A stretch of DNA of 64,000 bases from Palsa-1447 sp964509885 (GTDB lineage: Bacteria > Verrucomicrobiota > Verrucomicrobiia > Opitutales > Opitutaceae), in NCBI GenBank assembly GCA_964509885.1, contig CAZDZL010000011.1, positions 1 to 64,000 on the forward strand, in the 5' to 3' direction. The notes beneath the pieces were generated by a model. That model saw nothing but the letters and a program-made list of their open reading frames with translations, was not told the DNA's origin and ran no database searches. The translations under genes were made by a program, and so were the position numbers. Below are positions 17,167-25,745 of this stretch, in pieces. Positions within the stretch are counted from its first letter, which is position 1. The number at the start of each line of letters is the position of its first letter.

Positions 17167-18501
17167 CTAGAGCAGCCCCAGCTTGCTCCGCTTGCGGTAG
17201 AGCGTCGCGGGATCGATCCCGAGCGTCTTGGCGGCCTCGTCCAGGTTGCGCGAGGCGGCGAGGATCCGCCGGATGTGCTCGGCCTCGAGCTCGTCGAGCG
17301 TCACGCGGGCCCCCACGGCGGACGTCCTCTGGCGCTCGGCCGAGAACTCCTCGGGCAGGTCCGCGAGCTCGATCGTCTCCCCGGGCGCGAGGATCACGGC
17401 CCTCTCGATGACGTTGCGCAGCTCGCGCAGGTTGCCCGGCCAGGGATACGCGGCGAAGGCCTCAGACACGGCCTTGGAGAAGGTGATGCCGCCCTTGCCC
17501 GCGCGGGATGCGAAATACTTGCGGGCGCCCTCGGCGAGGCGCCTCAGGTCGGCCGGGCGGTCGCGCAGGCCGGGGACCGTCACGGCGATGACGTTGAGCC
17601 TGTAGAAAAGGTCCTCGCGGAAGCGCCCCGCCTTGACCTCGGCCGCGAGATCGCGGTTCGTCGCGGCAATGACGCGCACGTCGGCCCTGCGCGGGACGGC
17701 CTCGCCGACGCGCTCGTACTCGCGCTCCTGGAGGAGCCTCAGGAGCTTGGGCTGGATCTCCAGCGGCATCTCGCCGATCTCGTCCAGGAAGAGGGTTCCG
17801 CCGTCGGCCGCGGCGACCTTGCCCGAGGTCTCGGCCACGGCCCCCGTGAAGGATCCCTTTGCGTGCCCGAAGAGCTCGCTCTCCAGAAGCTCGCGCGAGA
17901 GGCTCGGGCAGTTGACGGTGACGAACGCGGCCTCGCGCCGGGTGCTGCGCTTGTGGATCTCGCGGGCGAGCACGCTCTTCCCCGTGCCGTTGAGCCCTAG
18001 GATCAGGATGTTCGCGTGGGTCTCGGCCGCCCGGAAGGCGACCTGGAGGCAGCGCTGCATCGCGGGCTCGTCCGACTCGAGGTCCACGGCCGGGGCCCCG
18101 GACACAAGGTCGCTCTCCAGAGCCTCGACCCGGCGCTCCATGGCGTGGGTCTTGCCGACCTTCGAGAGGACCGCGCGGATCTGGTCCGGGGTGAACGGCT
18201 TGGGGATGAAGTCGAAGGCCCCGCGGCGCATGGCCTCCACCGCCGTCGCGATGTTGGCATACGCCGTGAAGAGGACCACGGCCGGGGCCGGCCGCAGCTT
18301 CATCAGCCGGCCGAGGACCTCCATGCCGTCGTCCGCGCCCAGCTTCAGGTCCAGGAAGACGACGTCAAAGTCCTCGGCCTCGGCGGCCTTGAGCGCCTTG
18401 GCGGCGTTCGGGACCTCGAGGGCGGTGTGTCCGGAGGATTCGACGGCGACCCGCGTCGTCCTGCGTATCGAGGGCTCGTCATCAACGATTAGGACGCGCA
18501 T
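17167..18501 (-). CDS. AlgB/NtrC-type sigma54-dependent response regulator
   Basis: 444 residues. A receiver domain with phosphoacceptor Asp51 and Lys101 is followed by an AAA+ domain and a Fis-type DNA-binding tail ending AAKTLGIDPATLYRKR. The segments VNCPSLSRELLESELFGH and that tail are very close to AlgB. Two motifs differ from the norm. Walker A is GLNGTGKS (169-176) rather than GESGTGKE, and the sigma54-contact loop is GSFTGA (216-221) instead of GAFTGA. Walker B GTLFLDEIG (235-243) is intact. Transcribed first, then its kinase. In Pseudomonas the pair controls exopolysaccharide and virulence. The targets here are unknown. Confidence 0.88.
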   Translation of the reverse strand: MRVLIVDDEPSIRRTTRVAVESSGHTALEVPNAAKALKAAEAEDFDVVFLDLKLGADDGMEVLGRLMKLRPAPAVVLFTAYANIATAVEAMRRGAFDFIPKPFTPDQIRAVLSKVGKTHAMERRVEALESDLVSGAPAVDLESDEPAMQRCLQVAFRAAETHANILILGLNGTGKSVLAREIHKRSTRREAAFVTVNCPSLSRELLESELFGHAKGSFTGAVAETSGKVAAADGGTLFLDEIGEMPLEIQPKLLRLLQEREYERVGEAVPRRADVRVIAATNRDLAAEVKAGRFREDLFYRLNVIAVTVPGLRDRPADLRRLAEGARKYFASRAGKGGITFSKAVSEAFAAYPWPGNLRELRNVIERAVILAPGETIELADLPEEFSAERQRTSAVGARVTLDELEAEHIRRILAASRNLDEAAKTLGIDPATLYRKRSKLGLL

Positions 18502-18599
18502 GGGTTTGGCCGCGGAAGCCTGATCCGCCCGCGGCTACGGGCCAATGACAAAGAAAGGCCGGTCTGGTTCCTGCCCGCGTGCCGCCCCGCCCGGTCCCC

Positions 18600-19319
18600 T
18601 CACCACGGTAGGACCCTGTTGGCCGTCCACCACGCGTGGTACTCGATCGCGATCCGCCCCGCCAGCACCGCGGGATCCCGGGCCATGGCAGCGCGGGCCT
18701 CGTCCAGCGAGGATGTCTTGAAGATGACGACCCCGAGGAGGTCGGGGTCGCCCTCGACCGGGCCGGCGGCGGCGAGCGCCCCGGCGCGGCGCAGGGACTC
18801 GACATAGGCCGCGTGGTCCGCGTCCGGCGCCGCCGAGCCCGGCGCGGGACGGCCGCGCATCACGAGGCAGAGCACGTGGGTCGCCATCTCGTCCTTGGCC
18901 TGCGGGTTCTCCTTCTTCCACTTGAAATACGCGGCGCCGATCCCAGCGGGGCCCCACCACGGGTGCACGTCCGCCGTGTTGCGCTTCCTCGCGACCGTGG
19001 CGTCGAGGGCCGCGATCCTGCGCGCCTCCTCCAGCGAGGGGGCGTTGAGGACAAAGATGCCGCTGATGGTCCTCGGCGTGTCGTCCATGGGGCCCGCGGC
19101 AGCCAGGACGCCGTCGTCCGCCATCTTCTTAATGTTCGCCATGTGCTCGTCCATGATGTGCTGGCGGCCCTCGAGGGACATGGGGACCCGGTTGGGATCA
19201 GGCCGAAGAAACACGATGTAGCGCAGCTCACGCGCCGGCGCCCCGGCGTCGGTCGCGTCGGCACGGCAGGGGAAGGCGGCGGCCAGGACAAGGAGGGCAA
19301 GCGGGGCAAACGGCCTCAT
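18600..19319 (-). CDS. Secreted protein with two YCII-type domains
   Basis: 239 residues. A clear signal peptide (MRPFAPLALLVLAAAFPCRA) is followed by two repeats of a ferredoxin-like YCII unit. The first is about 28-125 (EHMANIKKMADDGVLAAAGP), the second about 140-235 (DHAAYVESLRRAGALAAAGP). Each keeps the conserved His and the AAAGP turn, and each ends with an aromatic HPWWG/YHAWW element. YCII domains are usually cytoplasmic, often with an active-site His-Asp pair, so an exported tandem form is unusual. The ATG at 19319 is chosen because it begins the signal peptide. A longer in-frame start would bury it. Function unknown. Confidence 0.65.
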   Translation of the reverse strand: MRPFAPLALLVLAAAFPCRADATDAGAPARELRYIVFLRPDPNRVPMSLEGRQHIMDEHMANIKKMADDGVLAAAGPMDDTPRTISGIFVLNAPSLEEARRIAALDATVARKRNTADVHPWWGPAGIGAAYFKWKKENPQAKDEMATHVLCLVMRGRPAPGSAAPDADHAAYVESLRRAGALAAAGPVEGDPDLLGVVIFKTSSLDEARAAMARDPAVLAGRIAIEYHAWWTANRVLPW

Positions 19320-19373
19320 GGGCGATGTCCTGCCAGCCGGGGCGGGCCTGCGCGAGCCCATTGTCTCGGGGCC

Positions 19374-19410
19374 AAAAAAGCCAAGGCGGGGTCGCTTGCG
19401 CGACCCCGCC
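19374..19410 (-). terminator. Strong hairpin with downstream T run in the leader of the YCII gene
   Basis: GGCGGGGTCGC (19385-19395) and GCGACCCCGCC (19400-19410) form a perfect 11-bp stem with a TTGC loop. On the minus strand six T follow after a 5-nt gap (19379-19374). It lies upstream of the YCII gene and antisense to nothing annotated. It could end read-through from the MacB operon or act as an attenuator for the YCII gene. No leader peptide was seen. The rest of 19320-19550 shows no gene. Confidence 0.5.
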
Positions 19411-19550
19411 AGGTCCAGCTTCAACTAAGTGCTCCCACGGGCTTTCGCCCGCTGAGATGGCACACCCCCTTCGACCGCGCGTGCGCATTCGGGTTCCCAT
19501 AGAAAGCTTGCCAGAAGTGAGGCCCCCTCTGAGGGTCCGGCAAAGGCCCG

Positions 19551-20780
19551 ATGACCCCGGAAACCCCAAAGACCGCCCCCGAAGCCGCCCCGGCCGCGCC
19601 GTCCGCCGCGCGGATCACGGACCTCGAGATCAAGGACGCCCAGATCATCTTCGGGGCGGTCTGGCAGGGCCTCGAGGCCGAGGTGGGGCTTGAGAACCTG
19701 CGGTTTCCCAAGGAGATAATCCTGCTGGGGGGCGCCCCGGGCGCCGGAAAAGGCACCAACACCCGCTTCATCGCCAAGGCCCGGGGCCTGACCTGCGGCC
19801 CCATCGTGATCAGCGCGCTCCTCGACTCGCCCGAGGCGCGGCGATTCAAGGACGCCGGGAGCCTTGTCGGCGACCGCGAGGTGATGGACCTGCTGTTCCA
19901 CCGCCTCCTCCAGCCGCAGTACAGGGACGGCGTCATCCTGGACGGCTTCCCCCGGACGAAGGTCCAGGTCGAGTGCCTCAAGCTCCTGGTGGACAAGATG
20001 CACGCGCTTCGCCGGGAGTTCTACCGGACACCGCTCGGCATCCATTTCCGCCAGCCGACGATCCACATCATGGTCCTGTTCGTCGACGAGGCCACGAGCG
20101 TCGCCCGCCAGCTCAGGCGCGGGGTCGAGGTGCGCGCCCACAACAAGGAGGTGCGCCGCACCGGGATCGGGGTGCTCCAGGAGGAGCGCTCGACGGACTT
20201 CGACAAGGCGCTCGCGCAGCGCCGCTACCGGGTGTTCAAGGAGCAGACCTGGGACGCCCTCCAGGAGCTGAAGGAGATCTTCCACTACCACTTCGTGAAC
20301 GCCCAGGGGACGTACCCCGAGGTCGAGGCCAACATCCTGAAGGAGCTCGAGTACCAGAGCACTCTGGAGCTGGACCCGAGGACGGTCGACCGGCTGAGGG
20401 CCATCCCGGTGGCGAGCGAGATCGTGGTCCACGCCAGGCAGGAGCTTGTCAGGCGCCTCGACGCCTACGAGCTCGAGCACGAGGAGCTCTTCGGCCAGGT
20501 CGCGGCGTTCATCGAGAGGAAGATCGTGCCGATCGTGCTGCGCCACGCGATCTCCGGGACCGCGCTCGTCAACACGGAGGACACGCTTCTCGACGACCCG
20601 CGCGCCCTGGCCATGCTGATCGACATCTTCTCGGAGCGCGGCTACCACGCCGCCGTGGACCTGCACCGCATCGAGATCCCAGAGCACGTCGACCTGAAGA
20701 CCGGCGCCGTCCGCTGCCGCCTGAAGAAGGTCTATCGGATCCAGATCCGTTTCACCGGCTCCGAGATCCGCCGCGGATAG
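19551..20780 (+). CDS. Oversized nucleoside monophosphate kinase (adenylate kinase-like)
   Basis: 409 residues, about twice a normal adenylate kinase. After a Pro/Ala-rich N-terminus, the P-loop is GGAPGAGKGTN (60-70), and GVILDGFPRT (127-136) is the conserved adenylate kinase substrate segment. The LID region (about 165-215) is extended. The C-terminal 180 residues (about 230-409) match no domain I recognise: they contain helical segments and a basic end, KKVYRIQIRF. Known function of the core is phosphate transfer between nucleotides. The extension may bind another substrate or partner. A conventional adk may exist elsewhere. It meets the MacB-like permease with three bases between stops. 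Confidence 0.75.
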   Translation: MTPETPKTAPEAAPAAPSAARITDLEIKDAQIIFGAVWQGLEAEVGLENLRFPKEIILLGGAPGAGKGTNTRFIAKARGLTCGPIVISALLDSPEARRFKDAGSLVGDREVMDLLFHRLLQPQYRDGVILDGFPRTKVQVECLKLLVDKMHALRREFYRTPLGIHFRQPTIHIMVLFVDEATSVARQLRRGVEVRAHNKEVRRTGIGVLQEERSTDFDKALAQRRYRVFKEQTWDALQELKEIFHYHFVNAQGTYPEVEANILKELEYQSTLELDPRTVDRLRAIPVASEIVVHARQELVRRLDAYELEHEELFGQVAAFIERKIVPIVLRHAISGTALVNTEDTLLDDPRALAMLIDIFSERGYHAAVDLHRIEIPEHVDLKTGAVRCRLKKVYRIQIRFTGSEIRRG

Positions 20781-20783
20781 GGC

Positions 20784-22019
20784 CTACTCGAAGCGAAGTG
20801 CCTCGATCGGGTCGAGGGAGGCGGCCTTCCACGCCGGGTACATGCCGAAGGCCACCCCGATGAGCGAGCAGACAAGGACGCCCGCGATGGCCCAGCCCCA
20901 CGGGAACACGACCGAAACGGAGAGGAACATCGCGAGGCCGTCGCCGGCGACCGTGCCGAGGACGATGCCGAACAGGCCGCCCGTCACGGAGAGGACCACG
21001 GACTCCACGAGAAACTGGGTGAGGATGAGTATCTTCCTGGCGCCCACGGCCTTGCGGACGCCGATCTCCCGCGTGCGCTCGGTCACGCTCACCAGCATGA
21101 TGTTCATGATGCCGACGCCCGCCGCGAGGAGGGCAATCGCGCTGATGATGAACGCGCCGCCGCTCACGACGTCCGCGATCTTCGCGAAGGCCGCGATCAG
21201 CGAGTCGTTGGAGTAGAGCTCGAAGTCATCCTCCTGCTCGGGGCGCAGGCCGCGGACGATGCGCATGGCGCCGATACCCCGGTCCATCGTCTCGTTGTAC
21301 AGGATCTGCGACGGGGCCTGGGTCGCCACGTTGATCGAGTAGTGCTCCGCCCCGAAGTCCATCAGGAATCGGGTGATCGGGACCATGAGGATGTCGTCCT
21401 CGCTCATCCCGAACATGGACCCCTTCGTCGCGAAGGTTCCGATGACCGTGTAGGTCCTTCCGTTCGCCTTCACGAGCTTCCCCAGGGGGTCCTCGGAGGG
21501 AAAGAGCTTGGTGACGAGGTCCTGGCCAATGATCGCCACCGGCCGCACGAGGTCGACGTCGGCCGCCGTGAAATTGCGCCCGGCTCCGATCGAGTACTGG
21601 TTGGCCTGCAGGAAATACTCGTTCGTCCCCCCAAACGTCACGCCCGGCGTGGTCTTGTGCCCGCCGGCGGTCGCCTGCACGGGCCTGTCGTTCTCGAACG
21701 ACTTCAGGCAGATCACGTCGGCGTACCCGTGCATGAGCTCGATGTAGCGCTGGGCCTGGGTGAGGCTGATGTTCTTGCGGACCTCGTACTTGTGCCGGTC
21801 GTTACCGTCGACGGTCAGGCCGGTCGGGAACTTCGCGAACTGGAACATGTTCGAGCCGAGGAAGCTGAGCCCCGTCTCGATCGAGCCGCGAAGCGCGGAC
21901 ACCGCGGTCATCACCCCGATGACGGAGAACACCCCGATCGTGATCCCGGACATCGTCAGGAAAGACCGGAGCTTGTTCACCCCGAGCGCGCCGAACGCCA
22001 TCTTGATCACCTCATTCAT
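20784..22019 (-). CDS. MacB-like ABC transporter permease (second permease of the operon)
   Basis: 411 residues. One N-terminal helix (KLRSFLTMSGITIGVFSVIGV) is followed by a large periplasmic MacB-PCD domain (about 45-285), then three C-terminal helices with the FtsX core (TERTREIGVRKAVGARKILI). It exports or lifts substrates from the inner membrane in concert with an adaptor. The start at 22019 (MNEVIKMAFGALGVNKLRS) is chosen because it overlaps the previous stop by eight bases (ATGAATGA) and gives the standard N-terminus. The longer frame adds a basic stretch. It ends three bases from the kinase at 20780. Confidence 0.9.
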   Translation of the reverse strand: MNEVIKMAFGALGVNKLRSFLTMSGITIGVFSVIGVMTAVSALRGSIETGLSFLGSNMFQFAKFPTGLTVDGNDRHKYEVRKNISLTQAQRYIELMHGYADVICLKSFENDRPVQATAGGHKTTPGVTFGGTNEYFLQANQYSIGAGRNFTAADVDLVRPVAIIGQDLVTKLFPSEDPLGKLVKANGRTYTVIGTFATKGSMFGMSEDDILMVPITRFLMDFGAEHYSINVATQAPSQILYNETMDRGIGAMRIVRGLRPEQEDDFELYSNDSLIAAFAKIADVVSGGAFIISAIALLAAGVGIMNIMLVSVTERTREIGVRKAVGARKILILTQFLVESVVLSVTGGLFGIVLGTVAGDGLAMFLSVSVVFPWGWAIAGVLVCSLIGVAFGMYPAWKAASLDPIEALRFE

Positions 22020-23265
22020 AGCGCAGCGCGACGACGGGATCGAGGCGCGAGGCGCCCCAAGCGGGCACAAAGCCCGAGATGATCCCGGTCGCGACGGAGA
22101 CGAACAGCGAGACAAGGATAAGGGAGAAGGAGAACTCGAGCGGGAACGAGGGCATGGCCGACTTGACCGTGACGCCGAGCACGTAGGTGAACGCGAGGCC
22201 GACGAGGCCGCCGACGAAGCAGATAGCGACGGCCTCGATCAGGAACTGCAGCAGGATCGTGCGGCGGCGGGCGCCGAGGGCCTTGCGGGTGCCGATCTCC
22301 TTCGTGCGCTCCCGGACGCTGACAAACGTGATGTTCATGATCCCGATGGCCCCGACGAAGAGGGAGAGCCCGGTCACGAAGAGGCCGGCGAAGGCGATCC
22401 CCTTCTTGATCGGGTCGAGCTGCTCCTTGAAGGCCTGCTGCTGCTCGACCGAGAAGTTGTCGCGCTCGGCCGGGAGCAGGCCGCGAACCCGGCGCATGGC
22501 CCCGATGAGCTCCTCCTGGGCGTCGTTGGCCTGCAGCTTGTCCTTCATCTTGACCCGCAGCTGGACCTGCCCGTCGCGCGTGTCGAAGAACTTCCTGTAG
22601 GCCGCGAGCGGGATGACCGTCTGGTTGTCCATGCTGAAGAGCCCGAGGAACGACCCCTGCTTCGCCAGGACGCCGATGACGCGGAACGGCTGGCCCTCGA
22701 TCTTCACCGTGTTGTCCAGGGCGGAGCGCCCGGGGAAGAGTTTCTCGGCGACGTCTATCCCGAGGACGCACACCTGGGTGCCCGCCTTGGCCTCGGTGTC
22801 GTTGAAGAGGCGGCCGTCCTGGAAGTCGACGGAGATCGTGCGGCCGTAGTCCGCCGTCGACCCTATCGTGAACACGCCGGACACCTGGTTCTGCGCGGAC
22901 TTGATGGTCGAGGAGCGGTTCGCCTCCGGGACGGCCACCTCGAGGAGGGACGAGGGGGAGCCCGCGAAGATCCTGTTCAGGGCGTCCGCGTCCTCCGCGT
23001 GGAACGGGGGCCGGTTCGCGTAGTTCCACCAGTCCTCGACGTTGTGCCAGGGCCACTTCTGGACGTAGAGCATGTCGTCGCCCAGCATCGCGAGGCTCCT
23101 GTCGAAGCCGATGTCGATGCCGTGGATCGCGGTCCCCATCAGGGTGACGGCCACGATGCCGATGATGACCCCGAGCGCGGTCAGCGCCGAGCGAAGCTTG
23201 TTCGCCCGGATCTGGGCCATCGCTATCCTTATCGACTCCGTGAACTCATAGAGGATTCTGTCCAT
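22012..23265 (-). CDS. MacB-like ABC transporter permease (first permease of the operon)
   Basis: 417 residues with the same layout as its neighbour: N-terminal helix (IRANKLRSALTALGVIIGIVA), a periplasmic domain of about 230 residues, and three C-terminal helices with RERTKEIGTRKALGARRRTI. The periplasmic domains of the two permeases differ clearly (for example VQKWPWHNVEDWW here), so they are paralogues rather than a duplication error and probably form a heterodimer. The ATPase lies 16 bases upstream. Final residues VVALRYE are typical of the family. Confidence 0.9.
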   Translation of the reverse strand: MDRILYEFTESIRIAMAQIRANKLRSALTALGVIIGIVAVTLMGTAIHGIDIGFDRSLAMLGDDMLYVQKWPWHNVEDWWNYANRPPFHAEDADALNRIFAGSPSSLLEVAVPEANRSSTIKSAQNQVSGVFTIGSTADYGRTISVDFQDGRLFNDTEAKAGTQVCVLGIDVAEKLFPGRSALDNTVKIEGQPFRVIGVLAKQGSFLGLFSMDNQTVIPLAAYRKFFDTRDGQVQLRVKMKDKLQANDAQEELIGAMRRVRGLLPAERDNFSVEQQQAFKEQLDPIKKGIAFAGLFVTGLSLFVGAIGIMNITFVSVRERTKEIGTRKALGARRRTILLQFLIEAVAICFVGGLVGLAFTYVLGVTVKSAMPSFPLEFSFSLILVSLFVSVATGIISGFVPAWGASRLDPVVALRYE

Positions 23266-23281
23266 GGCGGGCGTGGGTTTG

Positions 23282-24013
23282 TCAGTCGACGGGCCCGTCG
23301 CTCTCGATCAGGCCGTCGTGAAGGCGTATGATCCGGCGGGCGTGCCGGGCGATGGACTCCTCGTGGGTGACGACGATGAGGGTGTTGCCCCGCTCGTAGA
23401 GATCCTCGAAGAGGCCCATGATCTCGACTCCCGTCTTGGAATCCAGGTTTCCCGTCGGCTCGTCCGCGAGGATGATCGACGGCCGGTTCACGAGGGCGCG
23501 CGCGATGGCGACGCGCTGGCGCTGCCCGCCCGACAGCTCGTTCGGCTTGTGGTGGAGCCGCTCGCCCAGGCCGACGCTCTCCAGCGTCTCCCGGGCGCGC
23601 TGGCGGCGCACGGCGGGGGGAACCCCGGCGTAGATGAGGGGAAGTTCGACGTTCTTCAGGGCGTCGGAGCGGGCCAGGAGGTTGAAGGTCTGGAACACGA
23701 AGCCGATCTCGCGGTTGCGGATCTCGGCGAGCTCGTCGTCCACCATCGACGCGACGTCCTGGCCGTTGAACTCGTACTTCCCCGAGGTGGGGGTGTCCAG
23801 GCAGCCCAGCATGTTCATCAGGGTCGACTTGCCGGAGCCCGACGGGCCCATGATGGCCAGGTACTCGTTTCGGTGGATGTCGAGGGACACGCCCCTCAAG
23901 GCGTGGATCGTCTCCGCGCCCATCTGGTAGAGCTTCGTCACCCCGGCTATGGAGATGACGAGCGGGCCTACGGGGCGCACCGCGCGCGATTCAGCAGGGG
24001 CCAGGGGAATCAT
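23282..24013 (-). CDS. MacB/LolD-type ABC transporter ATP-binding protein
   Basis: 243 residues. Walker A GPSGSGKST, Q-loop VFQTFNLLARSDA, signature LSGGQRQRVAIARAL, and Walker B IILADEPTGNLD with H-loop VTHEE are all intact. It powers the two downstream permeases. The first ~20 residues are extra compared with LolD. It follows the adaptor gene by 12 bases. The system resembles MacAB-type exporters of peptides, antibiotics or lipids. No outer-membrane TolC-like channel gene is present in the operon, so one must be supplied elsewhere. Confidence 0.95.
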   Translation of the reverse strand: MIPLAPAESRAVRPVGPLVISIAGVTKLYQMGAETIHALRGVSLDIHRNEYLAIMGPSGSGKSTLMNMLGCLDTPTSGKYEFNGQDVASMVDDELAEIRNREIGFVFQTFNLLARSDALKNVELPLIYAGVPPAVRRQRARETLESVGLGERLHHKPNELSGGQRQRVAIARALVNRPSIILADEPTGNLDSKTGVEIMGLFEDLYERGNTLIVVTHEESIARHARRIIRLHDGLIESDGPVD

Positions 24014-24025
24014 CGGCGGCCGGCC

Positions 24026-25405
24026 TTACTTGGACTCGGAGCCCTCGACCTTGGGTTTCTCGATGCGGACGGCCGAGCCGTCCTTGAGGAGGCGGCTGAT
24101 CGCGGCGTAGGTCCCGGCGACGACCTCGTCGCCGGGGCTGATCCCCGACTTCACCTCGATCATGGAGTTGTCGGCGATGCCGGTCTCGACGCGCTTCATC
24201 TTCACCTTGTCGCCGTCCTTCACGAACACGACCTTCAGGAGCTTCTCGCGGTCGCGCAGGGCGTCAGCCTTCTCGGAGGCGACGTCCTGGTCGTTGCCGG
24301 AGCGCTCCTTGGCGTCCTTCTCGTTCTTCTTGGCAAGCTCCTCGGCGGTCATTCCGCCCTGGGCGCGGACCGTGACGCTCTGGATCGGCACGGCCACGAC
24401 GTCCTTGACCGTCTGGGTCTCGATGTCGGCGGTGGCGCTCATGCCGGGGCGCAGCGCGAGGTCCTTGTCCGCGATGCGGATCTTCACGACGAAGTTCGTG
24501 ACCTGGTCGGTCGTGGCCGTCGCCTGGCCCGTGGCGCCGGTGTTGGCAGCGGAGGCCGCGATCTCGCGGACGATGCCGTTGAACTTGCGGTCCGGATAGG
24601 CGTCGACGCTGATCTTCACCGTGTTGCCAACCTTCACGTTCACGATGTCGTTCTCGTTCACGTTCACGCGAACCTCCATCTTGCTGAGGTCCGCAACGCG
24701 CATGATCTCCGTCCCGCTGAACTCGGATGACGCCTGGACGCGCTCGCCGACCTCGGAGGTCCTGGAGCTCACGGTGCCGTCCATGGGCGAGTAAAGGATC
24801 GTCTTGGAGAGCGAATCCTTGGCCTGCTTCAGGAAGCCCTCGGACTCGTCGACCTGCGCGAGCGCCGTCTGGCGGTTGGCCTTCGCCGCCTCGTAGGCGG
24901 TCTTGTAGGTCCCGTAGTCAAAGTCGGAGACAAGCTTCCGGTCGAAGAGGTCCTGGTATTTCTTGAGGTCGGCCTCGGCCTTCACGAGCTGCACCTCGCT
25001 GTTCACCGCAGCCGAGTGCGCGACGGCGACGGCCGCCGTCTGCTGGTCGACCTGGGCCTGGTAGAGGTCGGGCTTTATCTTCACGATGAGCTCGCCCTTC
25101 TTGACGGGGGCGCCCTCCCGGTAGGGAAGCTCCGTGATCTCGCCGAAGACCTCGGAGGTGATCTTCACCTCGACCTCGGACTGGACCTTCCCCGTGGCGG
25201 TGACGACCTGCACGATGGTCTTCTTGACGGCCTTCTCGGTGGTGATCGCGATGCCCGTGTTGGCCCCGCGCTTCTTGGCGACGCCGACGGCGACGAGCAG
25301 CGCGAGGAGAACGGTCGCACCGATGACGTACCATTTGAGCTTGGACTTGCGGCGCGGCTTGGCAGCGGCAACGGGTACGGTTCCGGTCGAGAGGGAGGCT
25401 GTCAT
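24026..25405 (-). CDS. MacA/HlyD-type periplasmic adaptor protein
   Basis: 459 residues, first gene of the exporter operon. A short cytoplasmic N-terminus and one membrane helix (about 22-42) anchor it. Lipoyl-like halves (QVVTATGKVQSEVEVKITS) flank a coiled-coil hairpin (about 110-190), then beta-barrel and membrane-proximal domains. An inserted charged helix (about 350-395, rich in Lys/Glu) near the C-terminal domain is unusual. The ATG at 25405 is chosen over a TTG 51 bases upstream because it fits the usual short basic start (MTASLSTG...KPRRKSKLKWYVI). A terminator for the previous gene lies just upstream, so its own promoter should lie in 25406-25480. Confidence 0.9.
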   Translation of the reverse strand: MTASLSTGTVPVAAAKPRRKSKLKWYVIGATVLLALLVAVGVAKKRGANTGIAITTEKAVKKTIVQVVTATGKVQSEVEVKITSEVFGEITELPYREGAPVKKGELIVKIKPDLYQAQVDQQTAAVAVAHSAAVNSEVQLVKAEADLKKYQDLFDRKLVSDFDYGTYKTAYEAAKANRQTALAQVDESEGFLKQAKDSLSKTILYSPMDGTVSSRTSEVGERVQASSEFSGTEIMRVADLSKMEVRVNVNENDIVNVKVGNTVKISVDAYPDRKFNGIVREIAASAANTGATGQATATTDQVTNFVVKIRIADKDLALRPGMSATADIETQTVKDVVAVPIQSVTVRAQGGMTAEELAKKNEKDAKERSGNDQDVASEKADALRDREKLLKVVFVKDGDKVKMKRVETGIADNSMIEVKSGISPGDEVVAGTYAAISRLLKDGSAVRIEKPKVEGSESK

Positions 25406-25474
25406 GGGCGAAGCATTCACGGGTAATGGGTTGTGGGTCAATGGTTCAAGCCCCAACCAGCTTCGCGCCCTCTG

Positions 25475-25515
25475 AAAAAACAGCGTGGAGGGGCCGTAAC
25501 CAGCCCCCCCACGCT
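25475..25515 (-). terminator. Rho-independent terminator after the secreted-protein gene
   Basis: AGCGTGGAGGGGC (25482-25494) pairs with GCCCCCCCACGCT (25503-25515) with a single A.C mismatch and an 8-nt loop. On the minus strand the stem is followed by a six-T run (25480-25475). It should end transcription from the gene at 25746-26498 and insulate the exporter operon. Confidence 0.75.
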
Positions 25516-25745
25516 AACACAACTAACAACGAGCAAGGGCAGACGAAACAGTCGTCTTGAAAAATGTGAACGGATTTGCGCCCAAACGCCGCCATTGAGC
25601 GCCGAACCCCCTCCCCCGGGGGGTTGAAACGCTCTGAAATGGGCTCGCCGCGGGCTGGCATGACCCAACAACACCATCCCCCGGGGTAAAGTTACACCAA
25701 ACTTTGATGAGCGGGTGCCCCGGAGGATGGGCGGGGACCCCCGCC
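25516..25745. other. Intergenic region without a recognised gene
   Basis: 230 bases between the terminator and the secreted-protein gene. It has an AT-rich middle with TTGTTAG/TTGTGTTAG-like repeats on the minus strand near 25516-25535 and runs of C and G near 25605-25625. I see no convincing gene, and open frames here run into the terminator. The 3' untranslated part of the upstream gene probably fills it. Confidence 0.4.

Noticed and set aside
17151..18599. A sigma54 (-24/-12) promoter near the AlgB-like gene that would show self-regulation
   Set aside because: No clear GG-N10-GC element with correct spacing was seen in the short intergenic stretches around the pair.
25446..25661. 71-residue minus-strand frame upstream of the adaptor
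   Set aside because: It runs straight through the rho-independent terminator stem and has no supporting ribosome site. Intergenic.
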